Assembly: GCF_024586455.1 (NCBI RefSeq)
Contig: NC_065923.1
Span: 51,987,237-52,051,236, forward strand
Direction of reading: 5' to 3'
Origin: Bactrocera neohumeralis
Lineage: Eukaryota; Arthropoda; Insecta; Diptera; Tephritidae
Length of the DNA: 64,000 nucleotides
Numbering within the stretch: the stretch's first letter is position 1; each line of letters starts with the position of its first letter. Under the pieces are notes generated by a model that saw only the letters and a program-made list of their open reading frames with translations, did not search any database and was not told where the DNA came from. Both the position numbers and the translations under genes were made by a program. Positions 12,101-24,864 of this stretch are shown one piece after another.

Positions 12101-12532
12101 AAATTTTCGAAAGGGCTAACAGACTGATCAAAGTGAAATGGCAAAATCATGTGTAAGGGAGTCACGCAAGCTTCCTACTCATGCGGTCTCGAAAAGACTG
12201 CAGGACGGCTTTAGCATAGCCACAGAACAGAGCTTTCTGGCATCACATGCGAGCATTATTAACAATGACACTTGTAGAAAGTGCAGAGAAGTAGACATGA
12301 GAGAGAAGGTGGAACACCTTCTCTGCTTATGTCCGTCCTTTTCTAGAACTCGGCTTAGATATCTAGGAGCTTTACAGTTCACTGGACTGGAGGATATAAA
12401 TTCTCTACTAATCTTCACAAAAAGCGCTGACATCTTGTACGACGACAACTCGTACTAACAACAAACCTACTTGTTGCATTACAAGGACTTCTAGGTCTAC
12501 GTAGGGTGTTGAAGGCAGCCAGTGTAACCTAA
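12100..12532 (+). mobile_element. Non-LTR retrotransposon 3' end (post-RNase H tail)
   Basis: The frame at 12138-12458 ends with a CCHC-like cluster 'CRKCREVDMREKVEHLLCLCPSF', followed by 'SRTRLRYLGA' and a short acidic C-terminus. This zinc-knuckle plus 'LLC.CP.F' arrangement is the typical C-terminal tail of retrotransposons whose ORF2 carries an RNase H domain. It is followed by 'tgtaacctaatctaacc' at about 12520-12540, a TAACC-like 3' tail also seen beside the copies at 33480 and 54840. The polymerase and RNase H core are missing, so this is a 5'-truncated copy. Confidence 0.65.
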
Positions 12533-12539
12533 TCTAACC

Positions 12540-13490
12540 GTTTAAGACAAACATTTTTCTTATGAATTTTATAACTCAATGAAAACAAACGATTATAAAT
12601 CGGAAAACGGAAAAATAGGTGGGAAATTGGCCGCTCACTTATTCAAGTACGACCGTTGTCGAAGCTTCAGAGAACTTTTGGAAAACTACGTCGAACTTGA
12701 AGAAACAATTGAAAAATAAAGTACTATCTCTAATCACAAAATAAAAAGCAGAAAAGTTTTTTTTTTTTTCAGTTCGAGATAAATAATTTTCCCGCACTAT
12801 TACTTCTGAACGAGGGAATTTTCCAAATTAAGAAACTCAAGTGAAGACTTTTAACCAACCGGGAAAGATACTAGTAATATTAAGTATTTCTAGCTCAATA
12901 TTTTGAAGTTCGATGAAATAGAGAGCCTCGGGCCTGCATTTGAATAGTACGCGTTATACACAAGATACCCTTATCATTGCTAGTTCAAAGAGTGCCACCC
13001 ACATCCATCTACAATATGGAGTTAGAGGGAGAGAGATATGGAGCGGGAGAACCTGGAGGCCCGACGATCTAGTCTAAGATCACTTTTAAACGTGAACACA
13101 ACAACAAAAGACTGATCATTACTACATAAATTATTCGGAAACATCAACTTTAAACTGCTCCAGAAGATACTTCCCGACTTTGTAATATAATATACAAGAG
13201 CTACATAACGGTCTTAGAATATGAGTTTCTAAATTTGTTAAAGTTTCTATGAGTGTGTATGCAAGTGTGTGTTTGAATGGATCTCATCTAAGTACCGACC
13301 ATGGGATAGCATTGCGGCCATCAAATAAATCACGTTTATCACCCATAATTCTTCATCCCGCTTACGCGCTTGGAAGTGATATGCACTTATATGCCCATAC
13401 ACGTTATTATATATATTTGTATATACATATGTAAATGCATATATACAAATATATGCTTGAGCGTATAAGTAAGTAAATTACTGAGTTCTA
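12540..13490. other. Intergenic stretch
   Basis: No gene or element was recognised. AT-rich ACAT/ATGT palindromic repeats lie at 13407-13460. Confidence 0.35.
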
Positions 13491-14550
13491 AGTGAGTTGC
13501 ACTTGCTCTTGGCTAGTTGTCGGCATTGTTTTGTTTATTATCATATTGTTGTTTCTATTTCTATTTTCTATGGTATTATTGTTATTGCTGTTGTTGTTGC
13601 ACACATATCTGTTGGGTGGTGGCACTGAAAAGTGGTCGCTCTCGACCGTGGTTGCGTCGCTCATGCATGCATCCTTATACTTGAGCATTTGCATGCTTGT
13701 TGTTGTTGGCTTTGTGTTTTCTTTTTAGTTGTTGTTGCTGTTTCATTTTCTTATACACTTTGTTTGATTTATTTTTAGGCTTAGAACTAACTGCACGCGC
13801 GGTATTCGCTATATGTGCTGCTATTTTTATGAGCAATGCAATTGCACGCACACACACACATACATATATCGAGACACATTCACACGCACATACTAAATTG
13901 CATGCTTTGTGTTTTTTTTTTTGTTTTTTTGATGGCTTTTGCATTTTTGCATTTGCGGTCGCTTCTACAAATTACATTGTTTTCATGCCATTTTTTTCTT
14001 CTAATTTTTTTTAATTTTATTTTTTTTGTTTTGTAAAAAACCAGCGCAAGACATTGAAGTCTACACACTTGGCAATGATTGGTGGCTAAGGCAGCGGCAA
14101 TAACAAACTAATTGCTGGCGGTAAGATATGCTAATGCTGAGCTCTAGTATATGCATAGATGAGCGCTAGTACTGCGAAATATTAACGCTCGTGTGTATAT
14201 TTAGTATAATTATATAATAAATGTTTGATTTTTGTGCGAAAAGTGAAAGTCAGAATATTCTGATTGCTTCTTGAGAGACTTTCACCTACTTATGGCCAAC
14301 TAAAGCAAATGAAACTTGAAGAATTATGAGGGTTAGTCTATTTTGCACTTGTTCGCAGAAACTCAAACAACATCTACAGTCGAAATTGAATTTTTGAATA
14401 AATTATTGTATTTCGAGATTGATACTTCAAAATTTATATTTTAATTTGTTGAAAAACAACTGAAGAAATCCGAAAAAATTATCTTTTTACCTTATCTATA
14501 CTTTATCAATTGTGCAACATTATAAATGTTTACCCTGGCGAGCTACATTT
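13490..14550. other. T-rich, simple-repeat-rich stretch
   Basis: The segment at 13490-14040 is dominated by TTG/TTA/TTT repeats on the plus strand and a CA tract at 13847-13860. It produces several hydrophobic open frames on the plus strand and Lys/Asn-rich ones on the minus strand. None resembles a protein family. Nothing was recognised between 14040 and the mariner that starts at 14552. Confidence 0.4.
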
Positions 14551-14551
14551 A

Positions 14552-15747
14552 CTGTGCCCAAAAAATAAGGTGACATTTGAATTTAAAGTGCGCGCGTCGA
14601 AGGATTTGGAGAATTATTTTTTTTTTATGTTGGTAGTACTGTCAGTCACATTTATGTCAAATTTCATGTCGAAATATTCATTACTGTTTGAGATACGTGT
14701 CGTTTCGTGAGCTGCTAAAAGTGAGTTTTTCGTTTTTTGCGATGTCGAAATTTGTTGAGCAAAGAATTTGCATTAAATTTTGTTTACGGAATCAATTTTC
14801 TGCTGCGGATACGTTGAGGATGGTGCTGAAAGCCTTTGGTGATGAGGCTATGTCTAAAAAAAATGTTTACAAGTGGTATAGTGTGTTCCAAGCCGGCCCT
14901 GAACGTGTCGAAGACGAACAGCGTCCAGGGCTACCATCAACTTCAACCGACGAAGCTCACGTTCAACAAATCAAAGATTTGGTGTTGAAAACCCGTCGAT
15001 TAACAATTAGAGACCTTGCTGGTGAAGTTGGCATATCGAAAGGCTCAGCCAATACCATTTTGAAGGATGTTTTGGGCCTCAAGCGCGTCAAATCTCGACT
15101 GGTACCGAAAACATTGAATTTTTTGAAGAAAAGGCGTCGCGTTGAAGTGTGTGATACGATGCTTTCCGACTACCAGGGTGTCATGAAACGCATTATATCT
15201 GGCGATGAGACTTGGATCTATGCTTACGACCCCGAAACAACCGATTAATCGAGCGAATATCGTGCCAAAAGAGAGCCGAAACCAAACAAATCGCGCCAAA
15301 GTCGCTCAAAAATCAAGGTCATGTTGACTGTTTTCCTCGATTATCGTGGTGTTGTGCATTATGAATTCCTTCCAACCGGTCAAACAGCACCATCCCATAC
15401 TGCCCTCGTAATTTGTGATCATTTCGCCAAAAACTCAACCCATATCGTTCCGCAACCACCGTATTCACCTGATCTGGCACAGTGCGACTTCTGGCTGTTC
15501 ACCAAGCTCAAAAGACCGCTCCAGGGACACCGTTTTTATACGATAGAGGAGATTCAAGCCGCAGCGAAGACGGAACTGAAGGCCATCCTGAAAATGACTA
15601 CAACCAGTGTTTCGAAGATTGGAAAATCCGTTGGCATAAGTGCATTGCATCGAAAGGGAATTACTTTGAATGGGATGAAATTGATTTGGAAGAATAAATA
15701 AAGAATTTTCAAAATAAATACAATGTCACCTTATTTTTTGGGCACAG
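14552..15747 (+). mobile_element. Mariner element with complete TIRs and TA duplication
   Basis: Terminal inverted repeats of 26 bp (14552-14577 and 15722-15747, starting CTGTGCCCAAAAAATAAGG) match perfectly. They are flanked by TA at 14550-14551 and 15748-15749, the hallmark of Tc1/mariner insertion. The element is 1196 bp long and encodes one transposase in plus orientation, which is broken (see the pseudogene entry). The perfect TIR pair suggests a relatively young insertion compared with the other mariners in this window. Confidence 0.95.
14742..15700 (+). pseudogene. Mariner transposase, premature stop and internal deletion
   Basis: The likely start is the ATG at 14742 ('MSKFVEQRICIKFCL'). 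The N-terminal paired-like DNA-binding region is intact, with 'FSAADTLRMVLKAFGDEAM' and 'LTIRDLAGEVGISKGSANTI'. The first catalytic Asp sits in 'SGDETW' (GAT 15204-15206). TAA at 15246-15248 then interrupts the frame where related mariners continue. Near 15388 the reading jumps from 'FLPTGQT' straight to 'APSHTA', deleting the segment that should carry the second catalytic Asp. The third survives in 'QCDFW' (GAC 15485-15487). A frameshift around 15590 spoils the C-terminus. The copy cannot make active transposase. Confidence 0.9.
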
Positions 15748-15749
15748 TA

Positions 15750-17560
15750 AAAACAACCTCAACCAATCCCTCTACTCTATAGTATAGGTTACAAAAATAC
15801 GACGTTAACATCGACGAAAAGTGTCAGAAGTCGAGAGAATCCAAAGCATGGCTGAGGCTATAAGCAACTTACCTCAACAGTTAAAGCTTAATTTGAATTT
15901 AAAATACTAAAGACGAATCAAATACTGAGTGTAATTGTCTTTGATCCACCTTTAGCATTGTGTCAAGGAATAGTTTGTGGTGGTTCTCTAACACATCTAT
16001 AATGTTTTAATGTTAGTATATCCAATACAGTTATCTAGTTCATATTGTATGTATTCAACAAATCAAAATAAATCGTAAATGTACATTTTCTTATATCCAT
16101 CGAAATATTCACTATACACTCTTGCTTCCTAAAAATTAGAATTATAGCTATTGACATACATACATATATCGATGGCAATGATAAGCTCTGGCTTTCGCAG
16201 TAAAACTGATGATGCGATTTCTTAAATGTCGAATATTCATAGAGAGAACACGTAACTATTAAGGTTCCCTGTTGTCACCTTAGTTTTCATAACGACTCAT
16301 TAAATAGCACTTCCAAGGGTGTATCTTCCACGCAAAAAATTTCTTTCATTGTCCGAAGATTACATACAACATATGGAGTCCTTCACTTTTGAGCTTGGTC
16401 TTCCTTGATCTTACATATAAATACCGGAATATAGTGAGTGCCACTTCTCCAAACGAATTAACAACTCAAAGGGTCGAGACGCCATCAGAAGTTGCACATG
16501 TTTTTGTAGAGGAAAAAGTGATTTAGTTAGTGTTGCGTTTATCCTTCATTTAAATAATATTATATCTTTCATTTATACTCTTAAATTGCATATGAACTGC
16601 AGCGGTGATCTAATGATTCAGCGCCACTTTTTTAGGTCATAAAGATTTGCAGGTTTTATTGTAACGGCTTTATGGTCTACCATATACACATGAAGACATA
16701 CGTAAATTACAGAAATATTGCATTTAAAAAAGGAAATGGGTTGCTCTAACGGCATAGTATCATTTCTATACCGGAATAGAATAAAAGTTTTAACCCTGAT
16801 TTTGCTTTTAGTACCACGACTTCTAAGTAAGATCCTCAGCGATTAGAACATCAATGATCTTATGGGAAATATACGGAAGGCTGAATTGTATATCTAGCCT
16901 CGAACACTGAACAAAATTTTCAACAAAATTATTGAAAACAAAATCAATAATTATAAAAATCTTTGTTGTTTTAGTGTCAAATTAACACAGTGTTTACCGT
17001 TATATTTTGCACTCTTCCCAAATGCAACTCTGCAACCCATTCAAAAACTAAAATTTTAATTATAATACTACTTCCGCTTCTGCTTAGTAGAAATGCATGA
17101 AAATAAATAAAAGTAAAATAAATGTGGGGCAACCATCATTAACGCTTCACACCTTGCCGAACGCTGCACAATCAACCGCGCATCACCTCATAACCTCAAT
17201 AGCTGCAGTTCTTTTGATGTCAGATATTTTCAATTTAAGGTGACTAAATTTATCACGAAATCTATTTGGATATGTATGTATGTATGTATGTGCATATATT
17301 GTATTTATAATTATGTATGGATGTACATATAAGTTTATTTCTGTTTTAGGGAATTTTTGTCTACTTATATAGTTATTTTGTGATGAATATAAATTCATTA
17401 ACCAAAAATAAATATGTACGAGTATGTGAGAAGTATCTAAGCATATTTATTCCTATAATGTATGTATGTATATATGTAAATATGTAAATATATAGTATAT
17501 AACTACAACTACTGCCAACTAATATCGTCTAATATATATGTATGTATGTGCGTCAGTTTT
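15750..17560. other. Intergenic stretch
   Basis: No gene, RNA or transposon end was recognised across about 1.8 kb. ATGT microsatellite tracts occur near 17273-17292 and 17458-17478. Confidence 0.35.
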
Positions 17561-18900
17561 GCTGACACGCTGGAAATTGAAGCCAACACCAAAGCTAAAG
17601 CTGAAACTGAAGCTGAGACCGACCGATGAGGCTAAGTCAGTTGCGATGATTATTGTTATAAGATTTTTTTGTTATAATTAATTTGGTTTTTGTTATTTTT
17701 ATTTCATATATATAAGTATAAGTAAATAAGCGCTTTTGTTGTTGTCATGCTTGTTGCCATATTGCGCGTGAATCGTCAAGTTTTAGTTCTGTTGCTGTTG
17801 CTGTAGCTGCTGTTAGATATGGTGACCCACTAACCTACTTTTGCTATACGAAACGAGTCAAAAAAAAAACCACACGAGACAAAAACGAATACAAACAAAA
17901 GTACGAAGCACAAAAAAGCTGAACAACGAAAAAGTGTTGTTGAGCTTTATTTTTTTTTTGATTATTATTATATAAACAAAGTGGAAATTATCGACGCAAT
18001 CGGCAAACATTGTCGAGTAGCGAGCGTGGCGCGCTCTATAAGCAAGCGTTCCCCGCTAACACCGCACCATTCACCTGCGGTGTACCTCAGCGCTACTTCA
18101 TAATCGCTGCTGGCGCTCAAAAACGATTAAAGAGTTTCAAAATAGCAAGCGGACAGAAAGCGCGCCGCTGCTGATAGGCACAACGCGTTGCTTTGCGTTA
18201 TAATGAGCGCGCCGAAACGCTGAGATACATTGTTTCAAACAAATCTACCTACATTTGTATGTGCGCGCACAGCTCACTCCGTTCGCGAAACATACACGCA
18301 CGCACCGCGCTACGCATGAATGTGGTTCGCTGGGCGTCGATCGCACGCAACGCGCTGCCGCATTTGCCAGCAATACACTGTGCGTGAGCGCGCGGCCCAC
18401 TCACTCACTCTTTCGCTCACAGCGCTCCTGTGAGTTGAGCATGTGGAACGCCGCTGCCGTCAATTTTCGGCAATACGTTTATAACCTAGCCCAACATGAA
18501 ATTTGTACTTACGAGTCGTTTGAGTACGAAAGCAGAAGTATAAAAAAAGGAAAAATGGAAATAAAAAAGAATATACGCTATTGTTGTTGCTGCGCGATGT
18601 GCGTGCGCGTATAAGCGTTTTCGCAGATTTCCCCATCAAACAAGCACACAACGCTCGTTAGCGGTGCTGTTTTTTATTGTAGTTAATTGTTGGGTTGCAG
18701 CGTTGCGTGGCGCTAAGTTGTGGCTGGAGCACTGCAGTGGGCCCCTTAGCAACACGGCCCTTTCTGGCCTTTGGGCATACGAAAATTGAATGGCTTTGTT
18801 GCCCAATCATAGGTACACACGACTGTCAGTCTCAACCGTAAGTCACGACTGACGCACTTTGACACAGGCAGCGATCGGCAAGCAGCAAGCGGCTAACAAC
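17560..18900. promoter_or_regulatory. GC-richer block, possible promoter/untranslated exon region
   Basis: An AT-rich background gives way at about 18000-18470 to CG-dinucleotide-rich sequence with many 'gcgc' and 'cgct' words. A run of alternating 'gctgaa/gctgag' words lies at 17596-17620. Open frames (18193-18387 and 18255-18614) do not resemble known proteins. This is an inference from composition only; neither an initiator nor a splice pair could be fixed. Confidence 0.25.
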
Positions 18901-19544
18901 AAGCCACAAGCAATTGAGGCGCAACACGTGTTTCCTTCGAGTGAGAGTCGAACTGATGTGGAGCCGATTTGCGTACATGGATTTCTCAGACTTGTCTCGT
19001 TTTTTTTATTTTTCGTTAAATTTCACAATAATGAAATCGAAAAGTTTCCGACGACTTACAATGCATTTATTAAAGCGCCTCGCACATATGTACATACTGA
19101 CAACGATATATGGATGAGTAGCTTACATATATACCTGCATTTATGTATATACATACATATATATGTAAACGCGAATGATTTATTTTTGGCTCCAGCAATA
19201 TAATTTGGAATTTGAATTTAAGACATTTGACTTTGGGAAGTTGGATTGATGTATGCGTGGGCGCTAGGCTGGGTTTGACGAAGCATAAAACATTTTATTA
19301 TGCCTCAGGGTACTCGGATAAATTTGTATATAGTTTACTTACGGATTACACCAACTAATCAAAATTACTTTCAAAACAACAAAATATGACTTTCAAAACA
19401 ACATTGGTGAAATTAGCAGCAAACATAGAAAAATTTAAAAGTAGCTTACTCCGATTGACCACAAAACTAAAACATTCAGATTAACGGTATTTACTAAGTA
19501 GTCATGAAGCGTTGCTAATTCTTCGAGTCAAAAATTAATATAAT
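18900..19544. other. Intergenic stretch
   Basis: No gene was recognised. The 114-codon frame at 18859-19203 has no family resemblance and runs into an ACAT/TATA microsatellite. Confidence 0.35.
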
Positions 19545-19972
19545 GGATTGTCAAAAAAGTCTTGCGGTGTTTTTATTGACTCATGCCCAGCTTTTGACCG
19601 ATGCTACGGCTGCTACTATGCCGGTCTCTTTCGACCAATTCAACGATTTTATCGCAACAGACACAGGCCTTCCTGACAGAACGAAAACGTTGAAACCATC
19701 GAAATACGGTGGAAATGGAAACTGTATCGGGTCCATAAACTGCACAAATTTTATTGGCGGCTTGAGATGCATTTTTGCCTTTATCGTAGTAGTACTGTAC
19801 TGTAAATATGCCGGCTTTATTTTGCTCCACGACAATCACTCAAACACGTGTTAGCGCGTGAAATCAGCTTTCCAAAAAGGTATAGCATGGTCTGATGCGA
19901 CGAATAAAACTAGAATTACGCGCTTTCAGCGCCAACTAGCGAAAATACCGCAACACTTTTTTGACAACCTAT
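19545..19972 (-). mobile_element. Internally deleted mariner (about 430 bp), both TIRs present
   Basis: The outer ends are inverted repeats: 'ttgtcaaaaaagtcttgcgg' at 19548 and the reverse complement of 'ttgtcaaaaaagtgttgcgg' ending near 19968. On the minus strand only the transposase N-terminus remains: 'YYDKGKNASQAANKIC', 'STVFRWFQRFRS' and 'CDKIVELVERDRHSS'. These are typical of the mariner helix-turn-helix region. The frame then runs directly into the opposite TIR, so the whole catalytic DDD domain has been deleted. This is a MITE-like deletion derivative. Confidence 0.85.
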
Positions 19973-20935
19973 TTATATGTATAATTGAAGTAACTACAAT
20001 TAACATTAATCTGTTTATGAGGTATTTCCTTTAACTCCGTTTGGAGCTTAAGTCCAAAGGAGGAAGTTTCTTATTCTCATTGAGGGGCTCAGTAAGTACA
20101 ATGATCCTGGGAGCGATACCGCCGAAAACTAAGCTCGCTGGCAGGGCATCCCAAGTCAGTCAGGTCGAAGGCGAGTACCGAAGCTAAAACAATACACATA
20201 ACGCAACCCTTATGAGACGGAAGTCGTAGCGTATGCTCACACCATAATGACGGCTTAACAAGTATATTTTTATCGCTGGTTCGAACAAGACCGCTTTCTG
20301 GTTTAATTAAATCAATAAGAAAGTATTATTCATTCAAAAAGATTTATATCACAACAATATTCGATTAGGTATAATGTTTTTATTTAATAAAGCACTGCAA
20401 CCAAGTTCCAAAATGCTTCAGCTAACAAACATAACTTTACCTCTGGGAAGGTTATGTGAACTTCTGCATCCTCGTACAAATAAAAGTTATAGTTTTTTTC
20501 AATTATTAATGTGGCGGTTGATCCCGTCTCACTTCGCTCTTCATCCGAGATATCTTCATATGTTTCTGATGCATGATCTATACTGACGTCATGGTATACG
20601 AGAAAATGTGTTAAGACTTCCCTAAAACATAATTTATTTTTATTTCTATTTAAGCACTACCTCAGAACCGCGGAAATATTTTTTTCGAAAGTTTTAGATA
20701 AAAAAAACTTCAGTGGACCCATTTGGTGAACACATTATGACGTTACAACAATAAAAATGCTTATAAGGAATAATCACTGCGATGACAACGAACACGATTC
20801 TAACTCCAAAAGTTAGCTTAAATGAGGTATGCGATATAAACTACATCAAAAAAGCTGAATTTAATATATTAAATATATAAGAAAATAGTCAATCAGAGGA
20901 TCGGAAATCATTATAATAGAAATACAAGGTTGAGA
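19973..20935. other. Intergenic stretch
   Basis: No gene or element was recognised here. Confidence 0.35.
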
Positions 20936-20939
20936 CTAC

Positions 20940-21300
20940 GACCTACATGCTTTTTCATTCATGTTTAGCGCGAAAGCACTTACGTTTTAGGAAAGCATAC
21001 CAACTTAATTTCATTAAAATATCGTCATTGTTGACAGTCATAACTTTGGAGTCGTAGATAATTTCGTCTATCTTGGAACCAGCATTAACACCAACATCAA
21101 CGTCTGCCCCGAAATCTAACGCAGAATAAGTCTTTCCAACAGGTGCTACTTCGAACTGAGTAGACAATTGAGAAGTAAAGTCCTTTCTCTAATCAGCCCC
21201 GTCCTGTTATTTGGTGCAGAGGCATGGACGATGACAGCATCTGATGTCGACAGAACGAGTTGTCGAGAGAAAGATTCGGCTGAAGATTTATGGTCCTTTT
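20940..21300 (+). mobile_element. Non-LTR retrotransposon fragment (RTE-like RT C-terminus), second copy
   Basis: The plus strand gives 'NNFVYLGTSINTN', an 'RR' block, 'CYFELSRQLRSKV', 'ISPVLLFGAEAWTMTASDVDR' (split by small frameshifts) and then degenerates. The same blocks are found at 880-1370. The DNA match is clear around 'gcattaa[ac]accaac' and 'gaaatc[tc]aacgcagaata'. The copy is short, out of frame in several places, and lost at 'ggtcctttttataatag'. Confidence 0.7.
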
Positions 21301-21309
21301 TATAATAGT

Positions 21310-22680
21310 ATGAACTAAATTTTGTTTAAACTTGACGAGTAGCTTCCGGGGCTTATGATTTTACCCAAAGGTGGACGATGTTCCGTCCAATGTTCAATTT
21401 TTTTCTAATGTATTTATTTAGTGAGTTATCGCACTTTTAGTAGCCTTCAACCTAACTGTACATTGGAAGTGGGTAGGCTATAATTCGATTTTATTGATCT
21501 TCACTCTGTCTAGGAATATTTACATATATTGAAGGGATTCGACAAGTTTGGTTTGATATACATAAGTGATATCTCAGCCTGACCTAACTTCTCCACTCCT
21601 CCCTTAATATTTCTCTAAATGCTGCTCTAAATTTCCTCATGTAACAGCATTTATTGTTCCAATTTTCATGCGCTACCAATTAATATAAAATTCCCCCACA
21701 TTATCTCATGCATAAATGCATGTTAGCGCAGGGACATGCAAAGTCCACACACCTATATTATTTAGAATGCACTTCAATCAATAAATAAGTGAGTGCGTGT
21801 ATGCACAGCACAATCTCTCCGAGGTGCAATTGATACAAGCATTCATATTCAAGCATTTCACAGAGCAACTGGTGACGACAGTCATCAACTACGGTAATGG
21901 AAGTGGCAACAGCAACAACAACAGCGGCAACAGCAGGCGCCAAGTTGCAGCGAAGCCAATCGTGAGTACCATGTGATATGCACTCATAAGTGCTGCTGCC
22001 ATGTAATTTCCACTGCGCCAATGTTCTTGCTGCTGCTGCTACTACTCTACTAGTTGTTGTTGTTGTTGTCAGCGCCGCCATTGCAATCTTGCCATCTAGG
22101 TGACCTACTTTTCACGAGTTGACCTACTTTTCCAATGCGTGTTATTACGAATATTATCCGCGTAACACACAACCCCATCCACCCCTCGAGCGCCACTCAT
22201 CCCACCACTAATGTCCCGTGGCAGCACACTCACGCAGCGAGCGCCCGAGTACCATGTACTTTGCATGCGGAGCAAAAGAAAATGCAATAAATGTCCTTTA
22301 AATATCAAATGAAATGTATACCGTTATGCATGTGCGACCGCGCCTCTATGTGTGTGTGTGTGTGAATGGCAGGCAGCGGAAACGGAAACGTACACTTCAC
22401 TAGAAATGCGCGCCAAAGGCGGAAGTGCGCTGAGTGGTTATGCCTACCTACCTACCACTTCCACACACACCAAACACACACATATACATATATATACACA
22501 TACAATACTTATGCACCCACACAATCATACATACGTGTGCATGTATATGTTTACACTTTTGTTTACAGCAGGTCTTCATAAAAGCATTGGCGCTGAATTG
22601 TGCGTTGCATTAGGCATGCTTGTTGTTGTTGTTGTAGATGATTGTGGAAAATGTAGAGTAGATATTACATCGTAATTATC
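21310..22680. other. Intergenic stretch with CAA/CTG and CA/GT repeats
   Basis: No coding exon was recognised. 21890-21940 and 22025-22070 carry CAA/CAG and GTT/CTG triplet runs. A GT tract lies at 22349-22364 and CA/TA tracts at 22460-22505. Overlapping frames on both strands here are repeat translations. Confidence 0.35.
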
Positions 22681-24000
22681 AAGTGCTCAAGAATCCATTT
22701 GAATGGGGGCATAAGCTAGACTCGGTAGAACATCGTGACGCCGTGATGTATAAAATGCAGCATATCTTAAGGTGAGTCCACATTTAAGCTTGTGCGTGAT
22801 TGCTTGCTGGTAAAGCTATTCATAAAACAAACTGATCCAAAGAGACTTTACAACATAACTACTCAACCAACATCAACGGAAGAAAAATTACTTGCAAACT
22901 TGGCTTCCAATATAAGCCAAAAATAACAAAAAATAGCTTATATAGTCTCCACAAGCAGTAAAAACCTTAAAAATAGCGCTGGAGTCAAACTTTTATTTTG
23001 GCTCACGTGGGCTCAAGGGTTGAGTTTAAATATATAGATCAAATCTAAACTATAAATGAAGCTCTTTCAAATCCCACTTACTGTCCGATTTTATGCAAAT
23101 TTGAATATCATATTACTAATTAAATAATCAGTTCATAAAAAAGTGTTATAGAAGACGTTGTTGTAATCTCATGCCTCGTGATCTATTTGCCCTAATTCTA
23201 TGAAAGAGGCTGATAAACTTACATATAAATGTGCGGTTGTCATTATGTCAAATACTATGACAATCTGTCTTCGAATGTGACGTTACGAAACCACACCTGA
23301 ACATGAGTCAATAGTCCAGCTGTTACTTCTTCTATGAAACGGAGGCCATAACAATGCTTTTTTCGACTTATTTCATTGAATTCGTTGTCGGTGGCATTAT
23401 CGCTGTATGGAGAGATTTACATTGACAATTCAAATTAAACCAATTTTTAGTCGAAAATGCATTATGATTTGTGCTTAATGAATGGGATATCTGACTGGGC
23501 TCGGAAATTGAATGGAAGATGGAAATGGTTTGCAGAAAAAGTAATAAGTTGTTAATATCACGCATTCTAAAAAGACATATTGTATTGTGTAGACTGGAAT
23601 AGAGCACACTCCCTATAAGCGACTCGATTTCTTAGTCTATAATCTCTTGATAAACGAGGAATGCACCGCGACTTTAGGTCCATCTTCTTCTTCTAGCTCT
23701 TATAGTTTGATTACCAATTAGATAATATAAATTTTGAGTCAATAAATGTGAATGTTTTTTAAGGCATTTTTACTAACTCATCTTTCATCTAAATGAATTA
23801 CTGAAATCAGAAAACTTACTTTCTCGTTGTTCTTCTCAAATCACTTCCAAACCTAAACTTAAGCCATTTACTCATTAACCCCAATATCTATTTTTGATTT
23901 GATTTAATTCTACGACAGAAAATAGCTATATTTTTATTTAAATATCTACCTCTCACTTTCAATATTAATTTACAATAGACATATAACTAGCACTGTTTCA
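22680..24000. other. Intergenic stretch
   Basis: No gene, RNA or transposon was recognised. Confidence 0.35.
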
Positions 24001-24003
24001 AAA

Positions 24004-24846
24004 TAACGGATGATCCAAGTAGAGATACTTTTTTCAATAGCCTTTTTCTGACAGATCTCGCGTGAGTAGTGTCCAGCTGTCATGTTATTTTTGTTCAGAA
24101 TTGTTTGGCATTTTCTCATGGAAAGACTTACGTCTGAACAAAGTTCACAAATCGTTCAACTTGATTACGAAAATTGACGTTCTGTCAAGAATGTGTTTCA
24201 CGGGCTTCGCTCAACTTATGGTCAACATAATCGGCCTAATGAGCGTGCTATTCGCATCACCATCACCCTTGAGACCCAGCATTCAATATTGGATAATATT
24301 TGACCGAATAGACCACGTCCAGCACGCAGTGAAGAAAATATAGCAGTCGTAGCTGAGGGTCTACACGAAGATCGTGGAGAGTCGACTTGCCGCCGTTCGC
24401 AGCAACTCGGACTGATGTATAGAACGACTTGGCGCATGTTATGTCGAGACCTTGAATTGAAAGCGAACAAAATACAGCTTGTGCAAGAACTGAAGCCGCT
24501 CGACCTTCCCAAGAGATATCGCCTCGCTCTTGACAAGTTCCAAGAAGACAGTTTTCGAACCAAATTTTGTTTTGAGCCGGTTGATTGTCCACCAAGATCG
24601 TGTCATATCACACCATTTCTTTTCAATTGTTATGTAAACAAGACAAATTGGCTTTCGCAAAACATTTGGGACGCCAGTTAAGATCAACCTCGAACGAGTC
24701 ATCGAAAACTGGACTCAAGGGATTGTCCTTCTGAGACTTAGCCGCGACCAACATTTGAAAGAGAATGATAATAAGATTACCCATTAAACTTTAAGTTTAT
24801 GTGTTTTTTCTTAAACTAAAGTAGGTAACCTCGAAATGGATCAACC
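24004..24846 (+). mobile_element. Deleted DUF4817-type DNA transposon
   Basis: The left end 'acggatgatccaagtagaga' and the right end (reverse complement 'aaaggttgatccatttcgag') form an imperfect terminal inverted repeat, shared with the element at 32270-33004. Between them, read with frameshifts, lies a transposase N-terminus: 'ERLTSEQSSQIVQLDYEN', 'QHSILDNIRPNRPRPARSEE', 'CRRSQQLGLMYRTTWRML' and 'KIQLVQELKPLDLPKRYRLA'. A large internal deletion joins this to a C-terminal piece 'PVDCPPRSCHITP'. The first two catalytic aspartates are gone. It ends directly beside the mariner that begins at 24865. Confidence 0.8.
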
Positions 24847-24864
24847 TTTATATACATATGTATA

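Noticed and set aside
20270..20295. 'ggttcgaac' as the T-arm of a tRNA
   Set aside because: No acceptor stem or anticodon arm could be built around it.
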